Of a stretch of DNA of 32,989 bases, positions 16,315-24,010 are shown in pieces. A program made the position numbers and the translations under genes. The stretch spans positions 1 through 32,989 of the forward strand of contig JAUYGY010000034.1 in NCBI GenBank assembly GCA_030690315.1, in the 5' to 3' direction. Origin of the DNA: Aequorivita sp. (lineage in GTDB: Bacteria; Bacteroidota; Bacteroidia; Flavobacteriales; Flavobacteriaceae). Positions within the stretch are counted from its first letter, which is position 1. The number at the start of each line of letters is the position of its first letter. The notes below the pieces were generated by a model, which made no database searches, had not been told where the DNA came from, and worked only from the letters and a program-made list of their open reading frames with translations.

Positions 16315-16476
16315 ATGGTACGCTGGATTATTATTTTCCTAGTTATTGCATTGATTGCAGCAGTTTTTGGATTTGGAGGCATCGCTGAAGGTGCAACAGA
16401 TATTGCAAAAATTATCTTTTACATTTTTATAGTGCTTTTGGTACTATCCTTACTTTCTAGATTATTCAGAAGGTAA
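16315..16476 (+). CDS. DUF1328-like small membrane protein (53 aa)
   Basis: An ATG at 16315 opens a 53-residue frame. It has two hydrophobic helices (about 3-20 and 33-48) joined by [15 protein letters not shown], the conserved centre of DUF1328 (UPF0391, YtjA-type) proteins, and a basic RLFRR tail. These are small inner-membrane proteins often linked to envelope stress; the molecular role is unknown. It begins a run of envelope genes with the lipocalin-like and OmpA lipoproteins. Confidence 0.85.
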   Translation: MVRWIIIFLVIALIAAVFGFGGIAEGATDIAKIIFYIFIVLLVLSLLSRLFRR

Positions 16477-16525
16477 AAATTTCATTACTTACATTACTTA
16501 ACCATTAAAAAAAAATGAATTTATT

Positions 16526-17008
16526 ATGAAAAAATTCCTCATTTTGGCCCTTATTGTGGTCACAGCAATTTCTTGCGGAACACCTAAAACTGTTCAAGAA
16601 TCTCGAAAAGTTATTAAAGGATATTGGGTATTGAACAGTATTTCTTACGATTCCTCGGGAACATTTAACGTTACTTTATTTAATGACACCTCCGTAGAAT
16701 GTTTCGAAGGCAGTAACTGGAGATTTATCCCTAACAACAATTCGGGAAATTACACCATTGAAAACTCAAATTGCCCAACTGGACAACGAGATTTCATCTT
16801 TACAATTCAAGAACTTGACCAAGCTACTGGTTTATATGATTTCCTTTTAAAACCAACAAATGCAAAAGGAAAATCAGACACCGATGTTGGTTATAGATTG
16901 CGTTTGGCTCAGCTAAATGAATCCTCGATGCGTTGGGAACAAACAGTAAATTTGGATGGAAAACCATTCAAAATAAATATGAACTTTTCTAAAATAAACG
17001 AAGAATAA
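16526..17008 (+). CDS. Lipocalin-like lipoprotein
   Basis: This 160-residue protein has a lipoprotein signal peptide with lipobox AISC (Cys17). After it comes a stretch starting IKGYWVLNSISYD, with repeated short beta segments (SNWRFIPNN, YDFLLKPTN, GYRLRLAQL, SMRWEQTV), the pattern of small lipocalin-like barrels in Bacteroidota. It would be membrane-anchored and may bind a hydrophobic ligand. The OmpA lipoprotein gene starts 3 nt after its stop, so the pair is almost certainly co-transcribed. Confidence 0.78.
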   Translation: MKKFLILALIVVTAISCGTPKTVQESRKVIKGYWVLNSISYDSSGTFNVTLFNDTSVECFEGSNWRFIPNNNSGNYTIENSNCPTGQRDFIFTIQELDQATGLYDFLLKPTNAKGKSDTDVGYRLRLAQLNESSMRWEQTVNLDGKPFKINMNFSKINEE

Positions 17009-17010
17009 TT

Positions 17011-17718
17011 ATGAAAACATTTTTTAAACAAACAGCATTAGTTGCTTTAGCATTCACTCTTATTATAAGTCTTGGAAGCTGTGAAGCCACTAGAAATGCC
17101 AATAATAAACAAAAAGGTGCCGTGATTGGTGCAGCTAGTGGAGCAATCCTCGGGGCTATTATCGGAAACAATGTGGGTAAAGGCGGAAACGGAGAACTAG
17201 GTGCCGTAATTGGCGGTGTTGTAGGCGGTGGAGCTGGAGTACTTATCGGAAGCAAAATGGATAAGCAAGCCCAGAAAATTGAACAGGAAATTCCTGGTGC
17301 AGAAGTGGTAAGAGTGGACGACGGTATTGTTATAACTTTTGATGAAAATAGTGGTGTTTATTTTGATACTGCTAAATATAACATCAATTCAGCATCACAG
17401 GCAATTCTTGATAAACTATCGAATGTGCTAATGGAATATCCCGATACAGACGTTCTAGTAGTAGGCCATACAGACAGTGTAGGCGCTGATGAAATGAATA
17501 TGACTCTTTCTAAAAACAGAGCACAATCTGTTACTAATTATTTTGTGCAGTCTAAAGGTTTAAGTTCTGGTAGATTCACTACCAACTGGTTTGGTGAAAC
17601 TGCTCCAGTTGCAGATAACACTACAGCTGAAGGACGTGCAAAAAACAGACGGGTAAACCTTGCAATCGTTCCGAATGAAAAAATGAAGAACGAAGCTAGA
17701 CAACAGGCTGGCGAGTAA
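17011..17718 (+). CDS. OmpA-family lipoprotein with glycine zipper
   Basis: This 235-residue protein has a lipobox LGSC (Cys24), a glycine-zipper segment (about 36-82, GAVIGAASGAILGAIIGNNVG) that can insert in a membrane, and a C-terminal OmpA domain (about 110-225). Peptidoglycan-binding motifs are present: GHTDSVGADEMNMTLSKNRA and GRAKNRRV. It probably tethers the outer membrane to peptidoglycan. The transcript ends at a strong terminator 23 nt after the stop. Confidence 0.93.
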   Translation: MKTFFKQTALVALAFTLIISLGSCEATRNANNKQKGAVIGAASGAILGAIIGNNVGKGGNGELGAVIGGVVGGGAGVLIGSKMDKQAQKIEQEIPGAEVVRVDDGIVITFDENSGVYFDTAKYNINSASQAILDKLSNVLMEYPDTDVLVVGHTDSVGADEMNMTLSKNRAQSVTNYFVQSKGLSSGRFTTNWFGETAPVADNTTAEGRAKNRRVNLAIVPNEKMKNEARQQAGE

Positions 17719-17741
17719 TTTTTAACAAAAATAAATTTTGA

Positions 17742-17773
17742 ATCCCGTCCCAGTTTTGGACGGGATTTTTTTT
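17742..17773 (+). terminator. Rho-independent terminator after the OmpA gene
   Basis: A perfect 9-bp GC-rich stem (ATCCCGTCC at 17742-17750 with GGACGGGAT at 17758-17766) with a 7-nt loop is followed by a T-run (17767-17773). It separates the envelope genes from the polyketide operon. Confidence 0.93.
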
Positions 17774-17789
17774 AGCTTTAAACCAACCA

Positions 17790-18917
17790 ATGGCAAATAC
17801 TAATAAGTGGGATATTATTTTAATAGGTGGCGGACTTGCCGGGCTAACTACTGCGCTACATCTTGCAAATAATAATTTTAAGGTTTGCTTGATTGAAAAA
17901 AACGAATATCCACATCACAAAGTTTGTGGCGAATATGTTAGTAATGAAGTGTTGCCATATTTACAATCCTTAAAAATTGATCCTTTTTCAGCAGGTGCAA
18001 AAAAAATAACAAAATTTGAAATTACCGATACAAAAGGACTGCCACTAAAAGTAAATCTGCCACTGGGCGGATTCGGGTTGAGCAGATTCACATTTGATAA
18101 TTTAATTTTTGAAACCCTTAAAAATAAGGCAAACATTATTTTTGATACGGTTGAAAAAATAGAATATGCAAACAACCAATTTTCGGTTTCCACACAAAAA
18201 AAAGAAGTTTATAAAGCAGATTTTGTAGTTGGTTCTTTCGGAAAACGATCAAATATTGATTCCTTTTTAAAACGGGATTTTATGAAGCAAAATTCATCGT
18301 GGCTCGCCGTTAAAAGTCATTTTGAATACGATTTTCCCGAGGACACTGTTGCACTTCACAATTTCAACGGGGGGTATTGTGGCTTGAGCAAAACAGAAAC
18401 AAATGCAGTAAATGCGTGCTATTTGGCTACTTTCAAATCATTTAAAAAATACGGCGACATTGAAACATTTCAAAATCAGGAACTTTCAAAAAACCCAAAT
18501 TTGAAAAAATTTTATAATGAGGCAATTCCAATCTTTAAAAAACCATTGACCATTGGCCAAGTTTCATTTCATAAAAAAAAGCCTGTTGAAAATCATATTT
18601 TTATGGTTGGCGATAGTGCTGGCTTGATACATCCACTTTGTGGCAACGGGATGGCAATGGCCATTAAAAGTGCCCAGATTTTTTCAGAATTGTTTTTAAA
18701 GGCTTTTCAAAATAATAATTTTGATAGAACCAAACTGGAAGAAGAATATACAATACAATGGCAAAAAGAATTCGGGCAACGATTAAAAACTGGTAGGCGC
18801 ATTCAGCGGGTTTTGTTAAATCCTTTTGCTTCAAAAGTAGGGTTTTCATTGGCGCGCGCTGTTCCTTCACTATTGCCGAATATTATTAAAAAAACGCACG
18901 GAACCAAATCTGTATGA
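17790..18917 (+). CDS. FAD-dependent oxidoreductase/monooxygenase of the type III PKS operon
   Basis: This 375-residue flavoprotein is of the geranylgeranyl-reductase/PHBH-like group. It has an N-terminal Rossmann motif GGGLAG (13-18), an acidic residue at the end of the second strand (Glu36), KVCGEY (44-49) and the second FAD motif GDSAGLIHPLCGNGM (274-288). Given its neighbours it may hydroxylate or oxidise a phenolic lipid made by the type III PKS, as SrsC does in the Streptomyces srs operon; a reductase role remains possible. It is the first gene of the operon. A weak TAGCTTTA (17773-17780) lies just upstream. Its stop overlaps the methyltransferase start by 4 nt. Confidence 0.87.
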   Translation: MANTNKWDIILIGGGLAGLTTALHLANNNFKVCLIEKNEYPHHKVCGEYVSNEVLPYLQSLKIDPFSAGAKKITKFEITDTKGLPLKVNLPLGGFGLSRFTFDNLIFETLKNKANIIFDTVEKIEYANNQFSVSTQKKEVYKADFVVGSFGKRSNIDSFLKRDFMKQNSSWLAVKSHFEYDFPEDTVALHNFNGGYCGLSKTETNAVNACYLATFKSFKKYGDIETFQNQELSKNPNLKKFYNEAIPIFKKPLTIGQVSFHKKKPVENHIFMVGDSAGLIHPLCGNGMAMAIKSAQIFSELFLKAFQNNNFDRTKLEEEYTIQWQKEFGQRLKTGRRIQRVLLNPFASKVGFSLARAVPSLLPNIIKKTHGTKSV

Positions 18918-19633
18918 TAACTTTCAGCAATAAATACAGGTCTCAGCAAACGGAGATAATGGACGATTTGAATTTTCAAGGGGAGGAAATGAAAAATCTT
19001 TTGGAAGATTTAAAAACGGTGAATAAGTGGCTGGGCGGTAACAATATAAGTATTGATGGCATTGAAAAACTTTTAAAAGGGCATCCAAAAGAAAACAAGC
19101 TTACTATTTTAGACATAGGTTGTGGCGACGGCGAATTATTGCGAAATTGTGCCCTATACGCAAAGAAAAATGAGCTGAAATTTGAATGTATCGGAATTGA
19201 TTTCAATGAAAATATTCTAAATTATGCTGAAAACCAAAGCAAAGAATTTCCAAATATTAAATTCATAAAAGTTGATGCCTTTTTGGAGGAAGAATTAATT
19301 CCTAATTGCGATATTGCAATATGTACTTTGTTCATGCATCATTTCAGCAATGAAAATATAGAAGGATTACTAAAAATAATGCTGAACAAATCGAAGAAAG
19401 GACTAGTAATAAATGATTTGGAAAGAAGCCGAATGGCATTTAATCTTTTCAAAATAGGAAGCAAATTATTTTTGAAGACCAAAACTGCAAAACACGATGG
19501 CTTAGTTTCAATAGCGAGAGGTTTTAAAAAACCCGAACTGCAAGCCCTTTCAGAAAAAATCCCAAATCAACAAAGCATAATCCAATGGCGATGGGCTTTC
19601 CGCTATCAATGGATTCTAAAAAAAACAATATGA
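18914..19633 (+). CDS. Class I SAM-dependent methyltransferase
   Basis: This 239-residue protein has the SAM-binding motif LDIGCGDGEL (66-75), an acidic residue for the ribose (GIDFNEN, Asp96) and LFMHHFS (139-145) after the fourth strand. It probably methylates the product of the adjoining polyketide synthase, either ring carbon or phenolic oxygen. ATG 18914 overlaps the preceding stop (ATGA) and gives the N-terminus MITFSNKYRSQQTEIMDDL. Its stop in turn overlaps the PKS start by ATGA, so flavoprotein, methyltransferase and PKS are translationally coupled. Confidence 0.88.
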   Translation: MITFSNKYRSQQTEIMDDLNFQGEEMKNLLEDLKTVNKWLGGNNISIDGIEKLLKGHPKENKLTILDIGCGDGELLRNCALYAKKNELKFECIGIDFNENILNYAENQSKEFPNIKFIKVDAFLEEELIPNCDIAICTLFMHHFSNENIEGLLKIMLNKSKKGLVINDLERSRMAFNLFKIGSKLFLKTKTAKHDGLVSIARGFKKPELQALSEKIPNQQSIIQWRWAFRYQWILKKTI

Positions 19634-20682
19634 ACGTAAAAATAACCACTGTTGCAAAGCAATTGCCCGAGCACAGCAGAAACACTGCTGAAGTTATTCC
19701 ATTTGTGAAGCAATGGATGCAGGGTCAGGACAGCCGTTTTCAGCGAAAAGCAATAAAGATATTTGAAGGAGCGGGCGTGGACAAACGCTACTCAATTATG
19801 GATCCAATAGAAGTTTTTACAAATACAAGTTTTGAGCAACGCAACGATATTTATGTAAGGGAAATTAAAAAGCTCGGTAAAAAATGTCTTGAAAAGGCGT
19901 TGGAAAAAGCAAATTGGAAGGCCACAGATATAGATTATATAATTACGGTTAGTTGTACGGGAATTATGATTCCATCGGTTGATGCATTTCTCATCAACGA
20001 ACTGAAAATGAAGCAAGACATCGTTCGGCTGCCAGTAACCGAAATGGGCTGTGCCGCTGGTATTTCAGGAATTATTTACGCCAATAATTTTTTAAAGGCG
20101 AATCCGGGGAAACGTGCTGCCGTAATTGCCTTGGAAGCACCCACTGCTACTTTTCAGCTCGACGATTATTCAATGGCAAACATTGTAAGCGCTGCAATCT
20201 TTGGGGACGGCGCTGCCTGTGTTTTGATGTCATCCAACGAAGAGGATACCGGGCCAGAAATACTTGCGGAAGAAATGTACCATTTTTATGACGCAACTGA
20301 AATGATGGGCTTTAAGCTTGTAAATTCGGGGCTTCAAATGATACTCGATAAAAATGTTCCCGAACAAATTGCAGAACATTTTCCAGCGATTCTTCATCCT
20401 TTTTTGAAAAAAAACAACTTGGAAATTGCAGATATAAACCATCTTATTTTTCATCCCGGCGGACGGAAAATAGTAGAAACCGTAGAAGATCTTTTCGGCA
20501 GTTTGGGCAAAAATATTGACGATACCAAAGAAGTTCTTAAATTGTACGGAAATATGAGCAGTGCCACCGTGCTTTATGTTTTGGAAAGGTTTATGGACCA
20601 AAAACCGAAGCGGGGAGATTTGGGCTTGATGTTAAGTTTTGGCCCCGGGTTTTCAGCACAGCGGATTTTACTAAAATTTTAA
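19630..20682 (+). CDS. Type III polyketide synthase (chalcone/stilbene synthase family)
   Basis: A homodimeric iterative ketosynthase that extends an acyl starter with malonyl-CoA and cyclises it. At 350 residues it is full length. The Cys-His-Asn triad is intact: Cys141 in EMGCAAG, His275 in FHPGG and Asn308 in YGNMSSAT; the C-terminal GFGPG-type loop appears as LSFGPGFSA. The start at 19630 overlaps the methyltransferase stop (ATGA); an in-frame codon at 19585 would overlap far more and is rejected. The nearby ACP and fatty-acid-type enzymes suggest a long acyl starter and an alkylresorcinol or alkylpyrone product. That is inference from context. Confidence 0.95.
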   Translation: MNVKITTVAKQLPEHSRNTAEVIPFVKQWMQGQDSRFQRKAIKIFEGAGVDKRYSIMDPIEVFTNTSFEQRNDIYVREIKKLGKKCLEKALEKANWKATDIDYIITVSCTGIMIPSVDAFLINELKMKQDIVRLPVTEMGCAAGISGIIYANNFLKANPGKRAAVIALEAPTATFQLDDYSMANIVSAAIFGDGAACVLMSSNEEDTGPEILAEEMYHFYDATEMMGFKLVNSGLQMILDKNVPEQIAEHFPAILHPFLKKNNLEIADINHLIFHPGGRKIVETVEDLFGSLGKNIDDTKEVLKLYGNMSSATVLYVLERFMDQKPKRGDLGLMLSFGPGFSAQRILLKF

Positions 20683-20709
20683 TACTTCTTTATTGAACAA
20701 ACACTTTTT

Positions 20710-21483
20710 ATGAAAGAATTCGAAAATAGTTGGGCAATTATTCTTGGCGGCAGTAGCGGGCTTGGGCTTGCAAGTGCTAAAAAACTTGCTTCCCACGGAA
20801 TGAACATTTGCATTGTCCATCGCGATCTAAAAAGTAATTTAGATGTATTTCAAAAGGAAGTAAAAGAAATGGAATCTTTTGGAGTTGCAGTTAAAACGTT
20901 TAATCAGGATGCCTTAAGCAATGATGTGCGAAATGAGATTGTACAACATTTTCAAAAGAACAGTGTGAAACTGTTGCTTCACAGCATCGCCAAAGGAAGC
21001 TTGAAGACTATGGTGGGCGAGAATTGCGAAACTCTTTCAAAACAGGATTTTGATATTACCATTCACGCGATGGCTACCAGTTGGTATGAATGGACACAAG
21101 CTTTTATTCAAAATGAAGTTTTCAGTGAAAAAGCTAGAAATATAGCTTTCACCAGCGAGGGCAATAGCAGGGTTTGGCCTGGGTATGGAGCGGTTTCTGC
21201 CGCAAAATCAGTATTGGAAGCCTTAATGCGAAATATGGCAGTGGAATTAGCCTCAAAAAATATAACGACAAACTGCATTCAAGCAGGAACTACAGAAACG
21301 CCATCATTTAAAATGATTCCCGGAAATGATGAACTTGCTGCAATGGCAAAAAATAGAAACCCATTCAAAAGGCTCACTCAACCGGAAGATGTTGCCAATG
21401 TTGTTTATTTACTATGCAAAAAAGAAGCCGGTTGGATTAACGGCACCATTGTAAAAGTGGATGGCGGGGAAAGCCTTAGGTGA
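20710..21483 (+). CDS. Short-chain dehydrogenase, enoyl-ACP-reductase-like (FabL/FabI type)
   Basis: This 257-residue Rossmann protein has cofactor motif GGSSGLG (13-19) and ends in WINGTIVKVDGGESL. The catalytic pair is Tyr159-x6-Lys166 (YGAVSAAK), the spacing of enoyl-ACP reductases, not the Tyr-x3-Lys of ketoreductases. LLHSIAKGSLK (88-98) also recalls the HSIA stretch of FabI/FabL. It would reduce the enoyl group while the starter chain is built on the ACP. No separate ketoreductase is in the operon. It lies 27 nt after the PKS. Its TGA stop overlaps the first unit of an 11-heptamer array. Confidence 0.85.
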   Translation: MKEFENSWAIILGGSSGLGLASAKKLASHGMNICIVHRDLKSNLDVFQKEVKEMESFGVAVKTFNQDALSNDVRNEIVQHFQKNSVKLLLHSIAKGSLKTMVGENCETLSKQDFDITIHAMATSWYEWTQAFIQNEVFSEKARNIAFTSEGNSRVWPGYGAVSAAKSVLEALMRNMAVELASKNITTNCIQAGTTETPSFKMIPGNDELAAMAKNRNPFKRLTQPEDVANVVYLLCKKEAGWINGTIVKVDGGESLR

Positions 21484-21558
21484 TTAACGATTAACGATTT
21501 TTGATTAACGATTGAAGATTGAAGATTAACGATTTTAGATTTTAGATTTTAGATTTTG
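21482..21558 (+). repeat. Eleven in-phase heptamers (GATTnnn) filling the gap and giving the next start codon
   Basis: 77 bp consist of exactly eleven 7-bp units: GATTAAC (x2), GATTTTT, GATTAAC, GATTGAA (x2), GATTAAC, GATTTTA (x3), GATTTTG. The first unit overlaps the TGA of the reductase gene. The last three bases of the final unit are the TTG start of the dehydratase. No ribosome-binding site is visible apart from the repeat itself. Confidence 0.92.
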
Positions 21559-21996
21559 AAACATAACTTTATTCTTGATTTGCTTCCGTACACTGAACCT
21601 TTTTTGTTCGTGGACGAAATAATTTCTGTTTCGGATGAAAATATTGCTGGAAATTATACCTTTTCAAAAGATGCTTTTTTTTATAAAGGCCATTTTAAAA
21701 ACTATCCTGTAACACCTGGTGTAATTTTGACTGAATGCATGGCCCAGATTGGCCTTGTTTGTTTTGGAATCTATCTTTTGAAGGATGAAAATGTTTCAGA
21801 AAAGTCCACATTTGCGCTAAGCAGCACTGAAATCGATTTTTATCTCCCCGTTTTTCCGGGAGAAAAAGTAACTGTAATTTCAGAAAAAATATATTTCAGG
21901 TTTCAAAAATTGAAATGTAAAGTGAAGCTATTAAACGCAAAAGATGAAATAGTAGCAACAGGCACCATTAGCGGAATGATTTTGAAAAGAGAATAA
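21556..21996 (+). CDS. FabZ-like 3-hydroxyacyl-ACP dehydratase
   Basis: This 146-residue hotdog-fold protein has the catalytic motif GHFKNYPVTPGVILTEC, with His46 and Glu60 as the dehydratase pair. It would dehydrate the 3-hydroxyacyl-ACP intermediate of the operon's acyl chain. There is no ATG before the catalytic motif, and the only standard start is TTG at 21556, because an in-frame TAG lies at 21550-21552. That TTG is the end of the last heptamer of the upstream array. The ketosynthase follows after 6 nt. Confidence 0.88.
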   Translation: MKHNFILDLLPYTEPFLFVDEIISVSDENIAGNYTFSKDAFFYKGHFKNYPVTPGVILTECMAQIGLVCFGIYLLKDENVSEKSTFALSSTEIDFYLPVFPGEKVTVISEKIYFRFQKLKCKVKLLNAKDEIVATGTISGMILKRE

Positions 21997-22002
21997 TTTA
22001 AA

Positions 22003-23274
22003 ATGAAGAAACGGGTAGTAATTACGGGACTTGGAGTGGTTTCGCCAAACGGCGTGGGCCTTCCAAAATTTACCGAAGCCATAAAAAATGGCAGGTTGGG
22101 AATACGCTTTTTTCCCGAACTTAGGGAGCTTAATTTTTCCTGCCATCTGGGTGCAATGCCAACTATTTCCGAAGAAAAAAAAAGAGAATATCTATCAGAG
22201 CTTCAACTGCGTAATTTCAACAGCAGCGGTATTTTATACGGGATAATTGCAGGGATGGATGCTTTTAAAGACGCCAAGTTGGAATCTGCAAAAAATGAAG
22301 AAGATCCGCTTTGGGATTTGGGAATAATCTTCGGAAGCGGTACAAGCGGGGTTGATAAATTTCGTGAAGCAATTTATAAAATTGACGATAAAAACGTGCG
22401 TCGCTTAGGAAGCAACTCTGTGGCGCAAACTATGACTAGTGGTGTGAGCGCCTATCTTGGAGGGCTTATTGGCGCCGGCAATATGGTTACTGCAAATTCT
22501 TCCGCCTGCGCTACGGGGACTGAAGCGCTTTTAATGGGCTATGAACACATTGCCAACGGGAAAGCTACTTATATGCTTTGTGGCAGTACAAGTGACCACG
22601 GACCCTATATCTGGGGTGGCTTTGATGCGATGAAAGTAACAACTTACAAATACAACGATTCCCCCGAAAAAGTGGCAGGTCCCATGAGCGCCGATGCAAG
22701 TGGTTTTGCACCCGGAAGTGGGGCAGGGGCATATGTATTGGAATCATTGGAAAGCGCCCAAAAACGTGGAGCAACAATCTATGCTGAAGTTTTGGGAGGT
22801 TCGGTAAATAATGGCGGACAAAGAGGTGAAGGAAGTATGACAGCGCCCAATGGGGTTGCAATCCAAAAATGTATAAAAGACGCTTTGAAGAACGCAAATA
22901 TTTCTGCATCTGAAATTGATTATATCAATGGCCATTTAACGGCAACCAGCAAAGATCCTGATGAGATAATGAATTGGAGCGAAGCGCTAAATAGAAAGGG
23001 AGAAGATTTTCCATATATCAATTCATTAAAGGGAATGGTGGGCCACTGCTTGGCAGCCAGTGGAAGTATTGAAATTGTTTCGTCAGTATTACAGCTTTAT
23101 GAAGGTTTTATTTTTCCCAATGTAAATTGTGAAAATTTGCACCCAAAAATTACTGCATCCGTTTCTCAAGAAAAGATTTCGACGAAACTGCTTAAAACTT
23201 CGTTACAAACCATAGCCAAGGCCAGTTTTGGTTTTGGCGATGTGAACGCTTGTATTATCTTTAAAAAAATTTAA
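22003..23274 (+). CDS. Beta-ketoacyl-ACP synthase, FabF-like
   Basis: A condensing enzyme that extends acyl-ACP with malonyl-ACP. The 423-residue thiolase-fold protein keeps the Cys-His-His triad: Cys169 in SSACATG, His311 in NGHLTATSKDPDE and His348 in KGMVGHCLAASG. The second motif is unusual: typical FabF has NAHGT-S/T, here NGHLTAT, which suggests a secondary-metabolism branch and not housekeeping fatty-acid synthesis. It lies between the dehydratase and the ACP, with gaps of 6 and 5 nt. Confidence 0.92.
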   Translation: MKKRVVITGLGVVSPNGVGLPKFTEAIKNGRLGIRFFPELRELNFSCHLGAMPTISEEKKREYLSELQLRNFNSSGILYGIIAGMDAFKDAKLESAKNEEDPLWDLGIIFGSGTSGVDKFREAIYKIDDKNVRRLGSNSVAQTMTSGVSAYLGGLIGAGNMVTANSSACATGTEALLMGYEHIANGKATYMLCGSTSDHGPYIWGGFDAMKVTTYKYNDSPEKVAGPMSADASGFAPGSGAGAYVLESLESAQKRGATIYAEVLGGSVNNGGQRGEGSMTAPNGVAIQKCIKDALKNANISASEIDYINGHLTATSKDPDEIMNWSEALNRKGEDFPYINSLKGMVGHCLAASGSIEIVSSVLQLYEGFIFPNVNCENLHPKITASVSQEKISTKLLKTSLQTIAKASFGFGDVNACIIFKKI

Positions 23275-23279
23275 AACCC

Positions 23280-23528
23280 ATGACCTCCGAAGAAATTTTC
23301 AATCTTCTTGAACCTATTATTATAACTTATCTTCCCGAAGATGTTTCGGCAAACGAAATAAACCGAAACAGCGATTTAACCCGAGAACTCAACATTAACT
23401 CGGCACATCTTGTTGATATTATTCTGGATATTGAGGACGTATTCAATATTGAATTCAAAAATGATGATATGGAAAAACTTCGAACAATTAATGATGCAAT
23501 TTCATTAATTATACAAAAGACGTTATAA
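23280..23528 (+). CDS. Acyl carrier protein
   Basis: This 82-residue acidic four-helix protein is of ACP length. The expected phosphopantetheine Ser is Ser41 in ELNINSAHLVDIILDIED; the usual DSL is replaced by NSAH, with the downstream helix II (VDIILDIEDVFNIEF) well kept. It is presumably the carrier on which the operon's ketosynthase, dehydratase and reductase act. No dedicated phosphopantetheinyl transferase or malonyl transferase is adjacent, so those would be shared with the cell. Last gene of the operon. Confidence 0.9.
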   Translation: MTSEEIFNLLEPIIITYLPEDVSANEINRNSDLTRELNINSAHLVDIILDIEDVFNIEFKNDDMEKLRTINDAISLIIQKTL

Positions 23529-23590
23529 AAAATTTTTAATTTATTTTAAATCAGCCGTTAAAGTGAGTTAAAACAATTGTTTTCCAAAAG

Positions 23591-23598
23591 TAATTTTG
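23591..23598 (+). promoter_or_regulatory. Possible -7 box for the small secreted protein gene
   Basis: TAATTTTG matches TAnnTTTG fully, 31 nt before the ATG at 23630. No -33 TTG at standard spacing. Confidence 0.4.
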
Positions 23599-23629
23599 TT
23601 AGTTTTAGAATAAACTATAATCTAAAACC

Positions 23630-23998
23630 ATGAAAAAAATAATTTTCACTTTATTATTTTTTATTAATTTTTTCGCATTTTCCCAAGATCCATTTCTTCA
23701 AAATTCAAACCCTCAAGCCGAAGAGGAAGCTGTGAAAATTACAAATCTTTATATTCCTGAACTTGCATTAAGCGGAAATCAGCAACTTTTATTTCAGCAA
23801 AAAATTGAAGAGTTTTTAATAAGGAGGTATAAAATAGAAGCGGAGTTTGAAGGAAAAGAAAAACTTAATATGCTCTACCAACTTCAGCAACAGGAAACCA
23901 ATGAAATGAAAGATATTATTACACGTCCGCAACTGGAAGTGTACAAAAAGGTTAAGCCTAAAATTCAACCCTTGGACACCGTTCGTAAGGACAAATAA
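23630..23998 (+). CDS. Small secreted protein of unknown function
   Basis: This 122-residue product has a clear signal peptide (about 1-19: Lys-rich start, Phe/Ile/Leu-rich core, cleavage near FAFSQ). The mature part is mostly helical and Gln/Glu/Lys rich (QQLLFQQKIEEFLIRRYKIE). The overall plan resembles small periplasmic helical proteins, but I do not recognise a family. Its TAA directly abuts the stop of the convergent gene, and both stops lie inside a hairpin. Confidence 0.75.
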   Translation: MKKIIFTLLFFINFFAFSQDPFLQNSNPQAEEEAVKITNLYIPELALSGNQQLLFQQKIEEFLIRRYKIEAEFEGKEKLNMLYQLQQQETNEMKDIITRPQLEVYKKVKPKIQPLDTVRKDK

Positions 23999-24010
23999 TT
24001 ATTCGTCCTT
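23987..24010. terminator. Palindrome spanning two abutting stop codons
   Basis: AAGGAC (23987-23992) pairs with GTCCTT (24005-24010), and the inner AATAATTATT is itself palindromic, with one mismatch between the two stems. The convergent stops TAA and TTA (23996-24001) sit at the tip. T's follow on one side, and the arrangement is suited to terminate both genes. Confidence 0.5.

Noticed and set aside
19585..19629. Earlier in-frame start for the type III PKS
   Set aside because: ATG 19630 forms an ATGA overlap with the methyltransferase stop, matching the preceding junction, and the added residues are not family-like.
21482..21558. Heptamer array considered as a CRISPR array
   Set aside because: Units are 7 bp with no spacers and no cas genes anywhere in the window.
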